Positions 8,377 through 17,853 of a stretch of 64,000 bases of DNA are shown piece after piece; position 1 is the stretch's first letter; each line of letters opens with the position of its first letter. Below the pieces are notes generated by a model. It made no database searches, was not told the DNA's origin, and saw nothing but the letters and a program-made list of their open reading frames with translations. Source of the DNA: Desulfobacula sp. (lineage in GTDB: Bacteria > Desulfobacterota > Desulfobacteria > Desulfobacterales > Desulfobacteraceae). The stretch lies in contig JAMPXP010000014.1 of assembly GCA_023701135.1 (NCBI GenBank), forward strand, positions 62,001 through 126,000. Direction: 5' to 3'. The translations under genes were made by a program, and so were the position numbers.

Positions 8377-9467
8377 TTGATCCCCTTCGCCTTAAAAAGC
8401 TGCTTCTCCGGATGATTGACATCTACAGCCCTTCGGGAAAGGAAGAAGCCCTGCTTCAGTATCTGAAAGGATATCTGAAACGAAGGGGATTCAACGTTCA
8501 GGCCCAGCCCGTGGACGATAACCGGTATAATCTCATCCTGGCCCCGGAAACCGGGGATATTCAACTGGCCCTGGTGGGTCATCTGGATACGGTGACGGCC
8601 TATGATCTTGAACATTACGCCGCTGTTGAAAAGGGGGACGAGATCCTGGGGCTGGGAGCGGCGGATATGAAGGGCGGGTGCGCCGCCATGATGGAAGCCT
8701 ATATGGCCTTTGCCGGGGAAGGGGGTAATGCCCCGGCCCTGGCCCTGTGCCTGGTGGTGGGGGAGGAGGAAACCGGTGACGGCGCGGCCCGGCTCATGAA
8801 AGATTTCCGGTTTCCCCGGGCCGTCATCGGCGAACCCACGGGACTCGTGCCCTGCTTCAAGGTCCACGGGTATATTGAAACCATGATCAGCGCCCGTGGG
8901 AAAAGGCTCCACGCTGCCATGGCCGGACGCCGTGAAAACGCCGTGGAAACCCTCCTGGAAAGACTGCTCAAGGTGACCCATTTTTTCGAGCACACCCACC
9001 CGGAGCTGATTTATAATATCCGGGATATCTATACCTCCTCGGCCGGTTTTGCCGTTCCAGAGTATTCGGAAGCCTGGATAGACATTCATCTGCCGTCCGG
9101 GGCGGTTCCGGGGGAAATCATAACGGAGCTGGAAGAGATTGTGACCTTGCAAAGCAGGCCCCATAAGGCGATTGAGGTCATTTTCCGGACAGAGACCATT
9201 GACGCCGGATATGAGATCCCTGAAAAGGGCCCTGCCTTGGACTGCCTCCGTGCCGCTCTTTCCGATCACGGTCTGCCCTGGAAAACCGATGCCTTTCGAA
9301 GCCATTCCGACGCCAACCAGATGTTTGCCTCGGGCGCAAGGCCCATCCTGCTTGGGCCGGGCCGGCTTGAAAAGGCCCACACCCAGGATGAATCCGTATC
9401 CTTCCGGGAGGTTCAGACCGCGGCGGAGATCTATCTGGCGTTTATGAAACGGCTTTTTGCAGTATGA
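8373..9467 (+). CDS. M20-family metallopeptidase (ArgE/DapE/LysK-like amidohydrolase)
   Basis: A 364-residue di-zinc hydrolase. The metal-binding motifs of the family are present in order: LVGHLDTV (first His and Asp), GLGAADMKGG (bridging Asp), VVGEEETGDG (catalytic and binding Glu pair), GEPTG, and a C-terminal HSDANQ region. The family removes acyl or aminoacyl groups from amino acids (acetylornithine, succinyl-diaminopimelate, LysW-lysine) or cleaves dipeptides. The compact size and sequence style resemble the LysK/ArgE branch. Coupling to a GNAT acetyltransferase suggests an acetylate/deacetylate pair, but no biosynthetic neighbours fix the substrate. Confidence 0.85.
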   Translation: MIDPLRLKKLLLRMIDIYSPSGKEEALLQYLKGYLKRRGFNVQAQPVDDNRYNLILAPETGDIQLALVGHLDTVTAYDLEHYAAVEKGDEILGLGAADMKGGCAAMMEAYMAFAGEGGNAPALALCLVVGEEETGDGAARLMKDFRFPRAVIGEPTGLVPCFKVHGYIETMISARGKRLHAAMAGRRENAVETLLERLLKVTHFFEHTHPELIYNIRDIYTSSAGFAVPEYSEAWIDIHLPSGAVPGEIITELEEIVTLQSRPHKAIEVIFRTETIDAGYEIPEKGPALDCLRAALSDHGLPWKTDAFRSHSDANQMFASGARPILLGPGRLEKAHTQDESVSFREVQTAAEIYLAFMKRLFAV

Positions 9468-9531
9468 TGATGCGATCACCCGGCAAAAGACAAAGGGTTC
9501 AATATTTCAACGCTAAAAACAGGAGGCTGCC

Positions 9532-10110
9532 ATGAAACAACAGATCGGCAAAACCAATGCGCTTTACCCGTCTTTGACCACCATTCTCGGGACCATGGTC
9601 AAGGGCCGGCCCAATTTTATCACCATTGCCCATGTGGGCATCATGAATCACGGTGATCCCCAGTACTTGTCCTTCGGGGTGTCCAAAACCCATTTTTCCA
9701 ACCAGGGGATTCTTGAAAACAAGGTTTTCAGCGTCAATATCCCTTCCCGGGACCTGGTGACGGAAACCGATTATTTCGGGATCATGACCGGGAAAACTAC
9801 CGACAAATCATCGGTTCTGGAAACATCGGTCATGGACGGATACGAGGCCGCCCCCCTGCTGAAGCGCTGTCCCGTCAATATGATCTGCAAACTGGCAAGG
9901 ACCATTGATTTTGAAACCCATGATATTTTCATCGGAGAAATTGTGGCCACCTATGCCGATGAGGCGGTTCTGGCCGATACCAAAATTGACATCGCCAAGG
10001 TGGATCCCCTTTTATTTGATATGAGTTCCCTCAAATACTGGTCCCTGGGTCAACCCGTGGCCGGGGCATGGAATGCGGGGAAGGCATTGAAAAAAAAACA
10101 GAATGAATGA
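9532..10110 (+). CDS. Flavin reductase family protein (flavoredoxin-like)
   Basis: A 192-residue FMN-binding split-barrel protein with a strong AGGAGG ribosome binding site. The N-terminal YPSLTTILGTMVKGRPNFIT, the ISV/FGVSKTHFSNQGIL region, KVFSVNIPS, and the central CPVNMICKLARTIDFETHDIFIGEIV match the flavoredoxin/ferric-reductase-like family of anaerobes. In Desulfovibrio gigas flavoredoxin takes part in electron transfer linked to thiosulfate reduction, and relatives reduce flavins or ferric chelates. No cysteine pair or heme site is visible. Its stop codon overlaps the region where the next small membrane protein begins. Confidence 0.85.
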   Translation: MKQQIGKTNALYPSLTTILGTMVKGRPNFITIAHVGIMNHGDPQYLSFGVSKTHFSNQGILENKVFSVNIPSRDLVTETDYFGIMTGKTTDKSSVLETSVMDGYEAAPLLKRCPVNMICKLARTIDFETHDIFIGEIVATYADEAVLADTKIDIAKVDPLLFDMSSLKYWSLGQPVAGAWNAGKALKKKQNE

Positions 10111-10138
10111 ACCTGTGATTGCAACGGAAGAGGTGAGG

Positions 10139-10501
10139 ATGGGCAGAAAGGCCGACCGTCCCTATTGGGTGTTGATGCTTTCCATCTTCACCCGGGCGGC
10201 CCATCAGGTGGGGGCCGGGGTATTCCTGGCCTCCTTTCTTTTCAACGAGTCCCTGGCCCTGCCGCCTTTTTTCCTGGCCCTTGTCCTGGTCACCGGGGGG
10301 ATGCTGCTGGTCACGGAAGGGATGCGGCACCGGCAGTTTTTCAGGGAACTCATCGGCGTCAGCACCATCGTCAAACTGATACTCCTGGGGATAGCCGTTC
10401 ACGGCCGGATCTGGGTAAGCTTTCTGGTGGTGGCCGCCTTTATCCTTGCCTCGGTCTGTTCCCATCTGCCGAAAAAAATCCGGCACCGGCTGATCTTTTG
10501 A
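10139..10501 (+). CDS. Small integral membrane protein of unknown function
   Basis: About 120 residues from the ATG at 10139, which has AGAGG at good spacing; an earlier ATG at 10103 (132 residues) lacks a ribosome binding site. Four hydrophobic segments are visible (around IFTRAAHQVGAGVFLASFLF, FFLALVLVTGGMLLVTEGM, LIGVSTIVKLILLGIAV and WVSFLVVAAFILASVC), with a basic C-terminus. The pattern resembles small uncharacterised inner-membrane proteins of proteobacteria. It directly follows the flavoredoxin-like gene and may be co-transcribed. It converges on the chemoreceptor gene, separated by 54 bases with no clear terminator. Confidence 0.7.
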   Translation: MGRKADRPYWVLMLSIFTRAAHQVGAGVFLASFLFNESLALPPFFLALVLVTGGMLLVTEGMRHRQFFRELIGVSTIVKLILLGIAVHGRIWVSFLVVAAFILASVCSHLPKKIRHRLIF

Positions 10502-10555
10502 TCCTTGCCGGCGCCGCTCCTATGGAGTGATGACCTGAAACCTTCTGGGCTCAGA

Positions 10556-12550
10556 TCAGATTTTAAAACGGGATACGATGGTATTCAGTTGCCGGGCCAA
10601 TTTTGAAAGCTCCATTGAATTGGAATTGACCTGGGCGCTGCTGGCCGACATGCGACCGGAGGCGGCCGTGACCATTGATATTTCACTGGAGATATCGTTA
10701 ACGGCCGTTGAGGCCTGGGCCACATTGGTATTGACCTCGTTGATGCCTTTGGAGGCCTGGGCCACGTTTTCGGCAATATCCCGGGTGGTGATGGACTGCT
10801 CTTCAATGGCGGCGGAAATGGTTGAGACGATTTGATTCACATCATCCACCACCCGGCTGATGCCGTTGATCTCTTTTATGGATTCGGTGGTTGAGGTTTG
10901 AATGGCCTCTATATTCTGCCGGATCTGGCCGCTGGCATCGGCGGTCTGCTTGGCCAGTTCCTTGATTTCATGGGCCACCACGGCAAAGCCTTTGCCGGCT
11001 TCTCCGGCCCTGGCTGCTTCAATGGTGGCGTTCAAGGCCAGGAGGCTGACCTGCTCCGATATTTCCGTGACGGTTTCAATGACGCGTTCGATCTGCTGGG
11101 CCGCATTCCCCAGATCCGTGATCTGTTTGGAGGCCCTGGCCGTCTGGGACACTGCTTCATCGGTGATTTTCCTGGCGTTTCCCGTATTTCTGGAGATTTC
11201 GTTGATGGTGGCGGTCATTTCTTCGGCAGCGCCGGCCACACTGCCCATATTGGTGGCGGTTTCTTCCGTGGCGGCAGAAACCGACTGGATGTTCGAACTC
11301 ATTTCCTCGGCATTGCTGGCAACGGTTTTGGCCTTGGAAGAAGTCTCTTCCGCTCCTTTGGCCATTTCCGTTGAGATATCGGCCAGGGTGACGGAGGATG
11401 CTGAAAGTTCCTCTGCATTTTTGGCCAGTTCCGCAATCACCTGCTGGATTTTTTCAACAAAAACATTAAACCAGCGAGCCAGTTCCCCGACCTCGCCCTT
11501 GGTTCTGATATCAATGCGTTTGGTCAGGTCTCCCTCGCCCTCGGCTGCATCCCTCAGCCCATGAACAACATGACTGATAGGCTTGACAATGGAATTGGCG
11601 ATGAGACCGCCAATGATAATAAAGGCCAGAAGGCCTACGGCCAGAAAGGTCAGGGTCAGCCTTGACCCGATTTTTTCATAGCGCAGGATTTCAGTTTCAG
11701 TCAGTTGATTCAGGGATTTGGCCAGATCCCTGACCTCTGAAACAGCCTTTGAAAGTTCCTGTTCAAGTTTCCGGTTGTTATCCCAATGGGTAACAATGGC
11801 ATCTTCCAGTTCCTGGGAGTGGGTCAGTTTGGATTTAATTTCCTGCCACCGGTCTTTATATTCTTTTCCGTCGGATTTGATGGCAATCTGAATATTCTTG
11901 TCATTCAGTTCGACCTGTTTGCGAAGTTCTTCATGCTTCTGGCCATATTCTTCGCGCTGTCCGCTGACCAGCAGGTTCTGAATGTTGCGGTCATTGATGT
12001 TCAGGGAAATAATCATATCCTTTAAAAGGTTGATCATCGTATTGAACCAATCGGGCAGAGGATCTCCCTGCATGATGAAGCTCAGGGATTTGGATTCGAT
12101 ATCTTTGATAATGCCGACCAAATCGTCATTAATGGTTGAGTTGACACCGGCGAACTCTTTTCTGGATGAGTCAAAGGCTATCAGGCTGCTGCTGATCTGT
12201 TTGAACATATCCTGGTGCTTCCCATTGGTAGTACTGAGCTTCTGTATGAATTCATGGGCTTTTTTATTGTCCGAAAGCGTCTGCATGGTTTGCAGGACGC
12301 CTTTGAACCGGTTATCAACATCGATGATTTTTTTGAGCAGTTCAGGATCCCGGACGCTGATGTACTGGGCTTCGAGCATCAGGTTTTCAAGAACAGTGAT
12401 CTGTATGGCCGATGTCTGGCCGGACATACTGGTGTTTAGATCTTTAAGACGATTGGTATACCCGGTTACTGCAGCGTTCAAGCCCACAATAAGGATCGCC
12501 AGAACAAGCAACGCCAGTATTTTAGCCTTTATGGTCTGAAAAAAAGCCAT
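10556..12550 (-). CDS. Methyl-accepting chemotaxis protein
   Basis: The ATG at 12550 with AAAGGA upstream gives 664 residues; the open frame further upstream lies in the hairpin region and is not expected to be translated. Layout: N-terminal helix ([20 protein letters not shown]), a long mostly helical periplasmic sensor region of about 270 residues, a second helix ([19 protein letters not shown]), HAMP domain ([20 protein letters not shown]), then the MCP signalling coiled coil with hairpin tip [20 protein letters not shown]. It directs motility through CheA/CheW. It follows a periplasmic Cache protein gene in the same direction, with a hairpin between them. Confidence 0.95.
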   Translation of the reverse strand: MAFFQTIKAKILALLVLAILIVGLNAAVTGYTNRLKDLNTSMSGQTSAIQITVLENLMLEAQYISVRDPELLKKIIDVDNRFKGVLQTMQTLSDNKKAHEFIQKLSTTNGKHQDMFKQISSSLIAFDSSRKEFAGVNSTINDDLVGIIKDIESKSLSFIMQGDPLPDWFNTMINLLKDMIISLNINDRNIQNLLVSGQREEYGQKHEELRKQVELNDKNIQIAIKSDGKEYKDRWQEIKSKLTHSQELEDAIVTHWDNNRKLEQELSKAVSEVRDLAKSLNQLTETEILRYEKIGSRLTLTFLAVGLLAFIIIGGLIANSIVKPISHVVHGLRDAAEGEGDLTKRIDIRTKGEVGELARWFNVFVEKIQQVIAELAKNAEELSASSVTLADISTEMAKGAEETSSKAKTVASNAEEMSSNIQSVSAATEETATNMGSVAGAAEEMTATINEISRNTGNARKITDEAVSQTARASKQITDLGNAAQQIERVIETVTEISEQVSLLALNATIEAARAGEAGKGFAVVAHEIKELAKQTADASGQIRQNIEAIQTSTTESIKEINGISRVVDDVNQIVSTISAAIEEQSITTRDIAENVAQASKGINEVNTNVAQASTAVNDISSEISMVTAASGRMSASSAQVNSNSMELSKLARQLNTIVSRFKI

Positions 12551-12573
12551 GATATTCCTTTCTGTATAGAGAA

Positions 12574-12602
12574 CCCGGCATGAGAATACGGCGCATGCCG
12601 GG
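12574..12602 (-). terminator. Intercistronic hairpin between the Cache and chemoreceptor genes
   Basis: A perfect 9-base-pair stem (CCCGGCATG at 12574-12582, CATGCCGGG at 12594-12602) with an 11-base loop. No long T run follows on either strand, so it is more likely an attenuator or RNA-processing/stability element than a strong terminator. Confidence 0.55.
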
Positions 12603-12628
12603 CATATCATTTAATTCTAAGGAAATAA

Positions 12629-13123
12629 TTAAAATCCTGCTTTTTTGATATCATCAAGGCCCATATCCCAGACGCCTGATCCCACAAAAATCTCTGTTTT
12701 GGGAACAAGCATGCAGAAACCGGCTTTTTTAGACGCTTCTTTTTCGCCGGGTTTTGCCCACATATATTCTATCCAGAATCCATCGGGAGATGCTTTCACG
12801 CCATTTATCATTTCGTTCGAGAAAAGTTTGCCGCTGGCATCTTTGGTGCCTAGCATGTTTTTACCTTCCAGTTTGGGGTTGATATGGATAACCATGGTTC
12901 CGTCCAGGTTCTGGGCAAATACATAGGAATCCTTCCAGACAAAGGGTCCCTTCGGGTCACGGATGATGGGATAAGCAGCCTCACCTTTTTCTGCGATGAG
13001 TTTTACGGCTTCTTTCACCTTTGCCACCACTTCTTCAGGGGTGGCTTTTTCTGCGGCAAAAGCGCCGGATGACAGGACTAACGCAAAAATACCCAATAAA
13101 GCAGCTACAAATGTCTTTTTCAT
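12629..13123 (-). CDS. Secreted single-Cache-domain sensor protein
   Basis: 164 residues from the ATG at 13123, preceded by GGAGG. A Sec signal peptide is clear (KKTFVAALLGIFALVLSSGAFA, cut before AEKATP). The mature part begins with a helix (EEVVAKVKEAVKLIAEKG) followed by FVWKDSYVFAQNLDGTMVIHINPKLEGKN, the pattern of soluble sCache_2/calcium-channel-like domains that bind small organic ligands. It lacks a membrane anchor and a signalling domain. Because the chemoreceptor gene is directly downstream, it may present a ligand to that receptor in the periplasm; that link is inference. Confidence 0.8.
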   Translation of the reverse strand: MKKTFVAALLGIFALVLSSGAFAAEKATPEEVVAKVKEAVKLIAEKGEAAYPIIRDPKGPFVWKDSYVFAQNLDGTMVIHINPKLEGKNMLGTKDASGKLFSNEMINGVKASPDGFWIEYMWAKPGEKEASKKAGFCMLVPKTEIFVGSGVWDMGLDDIKKAGF

Positions 13124-13214
13124 GTTGGCCTCCAAATTTTTTTAGTGAATTTAGTCAAAACAAAATCAGATCGGTTATTGCCAAATAAGCTGTTGGTAAG
13201 CTTTCTCTTCGACA

Positions 13215-13243
13215 GGATAATATTAATGCGAAAAATTTGTCAA
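13215..13243 (-). promoter_or_regulatory. Candidate sigma-70 promoter of the Cache-chemoreceptor pair
   Basis: On the minus strand TTGACA (13243-13238) is followed after 17 bases by TTATCC (13220-13215), with TATTAT overlapping at 13222-13217. It leaves a leader of about 90 bases to the ATG at 13123. The -35 box is perfect and the -10 is weak. Confidence 0.45.
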
Positions 13244-13264
13244 GCATTTTTTCAAAAGGGGGAA

Positions 13265-14464
13265 TCACTCGCTACGAAGAGCTTCCACAGGGTCCAGGCG
13301 GGAGGCGCGCCAAGCCGGAACCACGCCGGACACAAGTCCTATGAAAATCGCCAGGACCTCAGCCAGGAAAACATAGAGAATCGGGGTGTGGGTGGGCAAA
13401 GAAGGAATGGCAAAATCCAGGATAAAAGCGCCTCCCATGCCGAGGATCAGACCGGCCAGCCCGCCCATGGACGACAGGGTCATGGCTTCCCCGATAAAAA
13501 GAGCCAGTATCTGAGTCCGGCCCGCGCCGATGGCCCGTAGCAGACCGATTTCTGCAGTTCTTTCCTGGACGGCAATGGTCATGATGGTCAGGATGCCGAT
13601 GCCGCCTACAAATAATGAAATCCCGCCCAGGGCCCCCACGGCCAGGGTCAGGACATTCAACACCGATCCCAGGACATCCAGCATGTCTTCCTGGGTGGTG
13701 AAGGTGAAATCCACGATGCCGTGGCGGCCCGTCAGGATAGCCCTGGCTTTCCGGATGACCTGGTCCGCCGGGATGCCCTTTTGATAGAGAAGATCGATTT
13801 CCATGAGGCTCTCCCGGTTGAACATGGCAAGGGCCCTGGCCACGGGGATATAAACGGCGTCATCCAGGTCGAATCCCAGCATCTGCCCCTTGGATTCCAT
13901 GATTCCGATGACCCGGTATCGCTCTCCACCGATGCGAACCGGTTTTCCAAGGGGATTTTCGGATTTGAAAAGTTCGTCTCTCACCCGGCTCCCCAGAACG
14001 ACAAAGGCTCTGGCCGAACGGGGGTCTTCATCCGGGAGAAATCGTCCCCCGGCGACCCGCATCTGCCAAACTTCGGGCACCCGGTGACTCACCCCAAAGA
14101 TATAGGTCCGACGGGTTTTTTCCTTGTGTTCCACCGGGCCGTTGCCCTGGACCAGGGGGACCACCCCCAGCACCTCGGGAATTTCTTCCAGGGCCAGGGC
14201 ATCGTCAATGGTCAGGGGCCGGACGTTGCTGATCATGGCGCCGGGCGCGCCGTGGGTGGTGGTCACGCCCGGACTGATGCCGATGATATTGGTGCCGAAC
14301 TGGGTGAATTCAGACAGGACAAACTGGTGAATGCCTTCGCCGATGGAGGTCAGAAGCACGACGGAGGCTATCCCCACGGCAATGCCCAGGGCCGTGAGAA
14401 AACTTCTCATCCTCTGGCTGAAAACCCCGCTTTGGGAAAGCCTGACCGCATCCGTAAATCTCAT
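13265..14464 (-). CDS. FtsX/MacB-type ABC efflux permease (second of two)
   Basis: 399 residues from the ATG at 14464. It has the MacB permease layout: one N-terminal helix (MRSFLTALGIAVGIASVVLLTSIGEG), a periplasmic domain of about 220 residues, and three C-terminal helices including GGIGILTIMTIAVQERTAEIGLLRAIGAG, the classic FtsX-family cytoplasmic loop. There is no ATPase domain. It lies 10 bases after a paralogous permease and is the last gene of a four-gene efflux operon. The two permeases probably form a heterodimer around one shared ATPase. Confidence 0.88.
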   Translation of the reverse strand: MRFTDAVRLSQSGVFSQRMRSFLTALGIAVGIASVVLLTSIGEGIHQFVLSEFTQFGTNIIGISPGVTTTHGAPGAMISNVRPLTIDDALALEEIPEVLGVVPLVQGNGPVEHKEKTRRTYIFGVSHRVPEVWQMRVAGGRFLPDEDPRSARAFVVLGSRVRDELFKSENPLGKPVRIGGERYRVIGIMESKGQMLGFDLDDAVYIPVARALAMFNRESLMEIDLLYQKGIPADQVIRKARAILTGRHGIVDFTFTTQEDMLDVLGSVLNVLTLAVGALGGISLFVGGIGILTIMTIAVQERTAEIGLLRAIGAGRTQILALFIGEAMTLSSMGGLAGLILGMGGAFILDFAIPSLPTHTPILYVFLAEVLAIFIGLVSGVVPAWRASRLDPVEALRSE

Positions 14465-14474
14465 GGCAGGGTCC

Positions 14475-15680
14475 TCATCGTCTGGATAATGCCTGAACCG
14501 GGTCCAGGGCCGCCGCTCTTCTCGCCGGAAGGACACCAAAGAGGATGCCCGTGAGCTGGGCCGTGAAAACCGAGGCGAGAACCGACCACGCCGGGATATG
14601 AACCGGGAAATCCGGGAAGAGCCTAAGGATGACGCCCAGACCGGAATAGGCAAGGACAAGCCCCAGGATGGCCCCGGTCATGGAGAGGATGGCAGCCTCG
14701 GTCAGAAAAACCCGCAGAACCTGGGACCCGGTGGCGCCGACGGCTTTTAAGAGCCCTATTTCCGATTTTCGCTGGGACACCGAGATGAGCATGACATTCA
14801 TAATCAGTATCCCGGCCACGGCAAGGCTGATGGCGGCGATGCCGGCCACGGTTAGGGTCAGGGCTGTGAGAATCCGGTCAAAGGTGGACAGGATGGCATC
14901 CTGGGTGATGACGGTGATATCGTCCTCCCCGTCGTGACGCTCCCGGATGGTTTTCAGCACGGCCTCCTTGGCCTCCTGGATATCGTCACGGTGTTTGGCT
15001 TCGATCATGATGCGGAAAAGGGCCGAGGTATTGAACAGGGACTGGGCCGAGGCCACCGGGATGATGACCAGGTCGCCCATGTCCAGGCCTATGGACTGGC
15101 CTTTGGGGGCCAGGATGCCGATGACCCGGAAGCGCCGGTCCTGGATCCTGATCCATTCTCCCAGGGCGGACCCGTTGCCGAAAATTTCCGTTTTTATTTT
15201 ATGTCCGATCACCGCCACTCCGGTGCCGATGGACGGGTCCTGGACGGGCAGGAACCTGCCCTGTCCCATGGCCAGTTGGCGGATTTCAAACATATCGGCC
15301 GTGGTGCCGAGGATGGTGACTTCCCGGTCTTTTCCATTCCAGGAAACAGGGGCGGACCCGACGACAATGGGGCCCACTTTGGCAATGGAAGGGTTCCGGG
15401 TTAGGGCCAGGGCATCTTCCAGGGTCAGGTCCCGGGGGGTCTGGCCGAGAAGCGGGGGCGGTCCGCCCGTGGTTTCCGACCGGCCCGGCAGGACAAAGAG
15501 GATATGGGTGCCCAGGGAGGTGAATTCCCGGTTGACGTAACGTCTTGCCCCTTCTCCCAGGGAGGTCAGGAGCATGACCGAGGCCACCCCAATGGCCATG
15601 GCCAGGAGTACCAGAAGGGTCCTGGCGGGATAGCCGGACAGGGCCCGCATGCTGAAAACGAAGATATTCCCGGCTTTCAT
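14475..15680 (-). CDS. FtsX/MacB-type ABC efflux permease (first of two)
   Basis: 401 residues with an N-terminal helix (ARTLLVLLAMAIGVASVMLLTSLGEG), a large periplasmic domain, and three C-terminal helices with the loop MNVMLISVSQRKSEIGLLKAVGA. It is clearly paralogous to the following permease (same TSLGEG/TSIGEG start and IGLL-K/R-A-GA loop). Its start overlaps the ATPase stop by 4 bases. Together with the ATPase and HlyD-type adaptor it forms a MacAB- or DevBCA-like tripartite exporter. No TolC-like outer-membrane gene is adjacent. Confidence 0.88.
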   Translation of the reverse strand: MKAGNIFVFSMRALSGYPARTLLVLLAMAIGVASVMLLTSLGEGARRYVNREFTSLGTHILFVLPGRSETTGGPPPLLGQTPRDLTLEDALALTRNPSIAKVGPIVVGSAPVSWNGKDREVTILGTTADMFEIRQLAMGQGRFLPVQDPSIGTGVAVIGHKIKTEIFGNGSALGEWIRIQDRRFRVIGILAPKGQSIGLDMGDLVIIPVASAQSLFNTSALFRIMIEAKHRDDIQEAKEAVLKTIRERHDGEDDITVITQDAILSTFDRILTALTLTVAGIAAISLAVAGILIMNVMLISVSQRKSEIGLLKAVGATGSQVLRVFLTEAAILSMTGAILGLVLAYSGLGVILRLFPDFPVHIPAWSVLASVFTAQLTGILFGVLPARRAAALDPVQALSRR

Positions 15681-16366
15681 GGACTGGGGTTCCCCTGCCT
15701 GTGATCGGCCAGGATGCTACCGTCGGTCATGACAATGCTGCGCCGGGCCCGCTCTCCCAGGGCCGGGTCATGGGTGACGATGATGAGGGTGATTCCGGAA
15801 CGGTTGAGATTTTCCAGGATTTCAACGACATCGCTGCCGGAATGGCGGTCCAGGTTGCCGGTGGGTTCATCGGCCAGGATCAGGGAAGGGCGCATGATGG
15901 TGGCCCGTGCGATGGCCACCCGCTGGCGCTGGCCGCCGGAAAGCTGGTCCGGGCGGTGCTTGGCTCGGTCCTTCAGCCCGAGAACGTCCAGGGCTTCGGC
16001 AACCCTGGGTTTTCGTTCCCTGGGGTCCATCCCGGCCAGGATCAGGGGAAGCTCCACGTTTTCCGCAGCCGTGAGCCTGGGGATGAGGTGAAAAAACTGG
16101 AAGACGAATCCGATCCGGTTTCTCCGGACCAGGGCCTGGTCCTGGTTGGAAAGGGAAGTGATATCGTCCTTTTCAAATTCATAGGTGCCTGAGGTGGGCC
16201 GGTCCAGGAGGCCCAGGATATTGAGCAGGGTAGATTTGCCCGAGCCGGAAGGTCCCATGACCGAGATATAATCGCCGGATGAAAGTTCCAGGCTGACATC
16301 CTTCAGGGCATAGACCTCTTCTTCTCCCACCTTGAAAATCCGGTGGATATGTGAGAGACGGATCAC
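15677..16366 (-). CDS. MacB/LolD-type ABC transporter ATPase
   Basis: A 229-residue single ABC ATPase. Walker A GPSGSGKST near residue 38, Q-loop in FVFQFFHLIPRLTAAENV (characteristic of the MacB/LolD branch), signature LSGGQRQRVAIARA and Walker B LILADEPTGNLD, then the H-loop VTHD. It overlaps the adaptor gene upstream and the first permease downstream by 4 bases each, so all are translationally coupled. It would drive a periplasm-facing mechanotransmission exporter for lipoproteins, peptides or other hydrophobic compounds. Confidence 0.92.
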   Translation of the reverse strand: MIRLSHIHRIFKVGEEEVYALKDVSLELSSGDYISVMGPSGSGKSTLLNILGLLDRPTSGTYEFEKDDITSLSNQDQALVRRNRIGFVFQFFHLIPRLTAAENVELPLILAGMDPRERKPRVAEALDVLGLKDRAKHRPDQLSGGQRQRVAIARATIMRPSLILADEPTGNLDRHSGSDVVEILENLNRSGITLIIVTHDPALGERARRSIVMTDGSILADHRQGNPSP

Positions 16367-17541
16367 TTTTTTTCACCTGTTTTCTGATCCGCTTTTTCAT
16401 CCGGGAGAATGGCCTTGACCCCGTCCTTAATTCCGGTCTGGTCCACATTTACCACCACGGTTTCATGGGCTTCAAGGCCTGAAAGGACCTCGGTGAAATC
16501 CCAGTTGGAAATGCCGGGGCGTATGGTTTTTTCCCGGACCCTGCCCTGGGCCGGAACAAATATAAAGACCCGGTTGCCGTCCAGGATGGCCTCGGTGGGG
16601 ATGCGAAGGGTGTCGGGATGAACCTGGAGAATGATTTCCACATCGGCGCTGTAGCCTGCCAGAAACTGCTCCATGTCTTCGGGATTCGTGAATTCAACTT
16701 CCACATCAACGGTGCGGGCCTGTTTTTCACGGTCCAGGACAAAGACCCCCACCCGGCGGACCCGGCCGTCGTAATGCCTGTCCCGGTAGGCGTCCAGGCT
16801 GATTCTGGCGGGCATGCCCACGCTGATGAGCGGTGCATCCACCTCATCCATGGGGGCTGTGACATAAAAACAGGTATTGTCCACCAGGTCCACGGCCGGA
16901 GGGGTGGGGATGCCCACGGGAGAAGGGGTGACATATTCATTCAATTCTCCGTTGATCTCTGCAATGATCCCGTTGAAGGGGGCCGTCAGCCTTGTCCGCT
17001 CCAGATTGGCCCGGATCACGCCCATCCTGGCCCGGCTCATGAAGGCCGAGGCTTTGGACGCCTCACATTCGGCTTTCAGGGCCTTGGCCTCGGTCCTGGC
17101 CCGGTCCAGTTTTTCCAGGGAGATGAGATTGGTTTTATGAAGCTCTCCAAAGCGGTCCGCCTCCCGCTGGGCGATTTCCGCCCTGAGGCAGGCGGCCCTG
17201 GACCTGGATTCCATGGCATCGGCCTCTTTTCTGGCAAAATTTGCCTCTTCCTGGAGGTCTTCGTTCCAGAGTTCCAGGAGAAGATCCCCTGTTTCAACAA
17301 AATCCCCTTCTTTGACCGGCAGTTGGATGATCTGTCCGCCGATACCGGGAGACAGTTTCGCCCGCCGGCAGGAATTGATGGTGCCGGCCCGGGTATTGGC
17401 CGCGGTTTTTTCAACCAGGCCTTTCTCAACGGGTTTCACCACCACCTGGATGGGTTTTTCGCGTGTAAACCAGAAGCCTGCGGCGCCTGCCGCAATGATA
17501 ACCAATATCAGGATGATCCAGCGGAGTTTGATACGGGGCAT
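16363..17541 (-). CDS. HlyD/MacA-type periplasmic adaptor subunit
   Basis: About 392 residues from the ATG at 17541 (GGA upstream; an ATG five codons earlier has none). A single N-terminal membrane anchor (WIILILVIIAAGAAGFWF) is followed by a lipoyl/barrel-sandwich half (GQIIQLPVKEGDFVETGDLLLEL), a long coiled coil (about residues 95-170, rich in Ala/Glu/Arg), the returning lipoyl half (TAPFNGIIAEINGELNEYV) and beta-barrel domains. It links the inner-membrane ABC exporter to an outer-membrane channel. First gene of the four-gene efflux operon. Confidence 0.88.
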   Translation of the reverse strand: MPRIKLRWIILILVIIAAGAAGFWFTREKPIQVVVKPVEKGLVEKTAANTRAGTINSCRRAKLSPGIGGQIIQLPVKEGDFVETGDLLLELWNEDLQEEANFARKEADAMESRSRAACLRAEIAQREADRFGELHKTNLISLEKLDRARTEAKALKAECEASKASAFMSRARMGVIRANLERTRLTAPFNGIIAEINGELNEYVTPSPVGIPTPPAVDLVDNTCFYVTAPMDEVDAPLISVGMPARISLDAYRDRHYDGRVRRVGVFVLDREKQARTVDVEVEFTNPEDMEQFLAGYSADVEIILQVHPDTLRIPTEAILDGNRVFIFVPAQGRVREKTIRPGISNWDFTEVLSGLEAHETVVVNVDQTGIKDGVKAILPDEKADQKTGEKK

Positions 17542-17790
17542 GGCCTGTCCATTCATATATTCAGATGGTTGATAAAAACATATGCTTCCTGGCTGTATAT
17601 CATGGGGATAATGAATTTACAATTGTTTCAACGGGCCAAAATCCAACGGTTGATTGGGTCGCATTTTTGCAATCTTTAAGAGCATCAACTCTGAATCCCG
17701 GTCTAGACCCATCCGGCTTTTTAGGAGGCTGGTTTTTTTAATTATATGAATTTAATGATATTTCTGATGACCCTGTGGAAAAATTTTACC
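17542..17790. other. Intergenic region between the efflux operon and the tmc operon
   Basis: The divergent gap between the adaptor gene (minus) and tmcD (plus) runs to 17853. Apart from the sigma-54 site at 17791-17807 I see no gene, no repeat and no strong hairpin. The part near 17580-17650 may hold the minus-strand promoter of the efflux operon, but no box is convincing. Confidence 0.4.
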
Positions 17791-17807
17791 TGGCATATTC
17801 TTTGCTT
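17791..17807 (+). promoter_or_regulatory. Sigma-54 (RpoN) promoter of the tmc operon
   Basis: TGGCAT at 17791-17796, five bases, then TTGC at 17802-17805 followed by TT. This reproduces the -24/-12 sigma-54 consensus TGGCAY-N5-TTGCW with the required GG-to-GC distance of 12 bases. It lies about 50 bases upstream of the tmcD ATG (17854) in an AT-rich leader. An NtrC-type activator is therefore expected; none is encoded within the operon. Confidence 0.8.
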
Positions 17808-17853
17808 AGCAAGGGGGAATAAACAAAACGAGACCGGCAAATCGGAGATAAGC

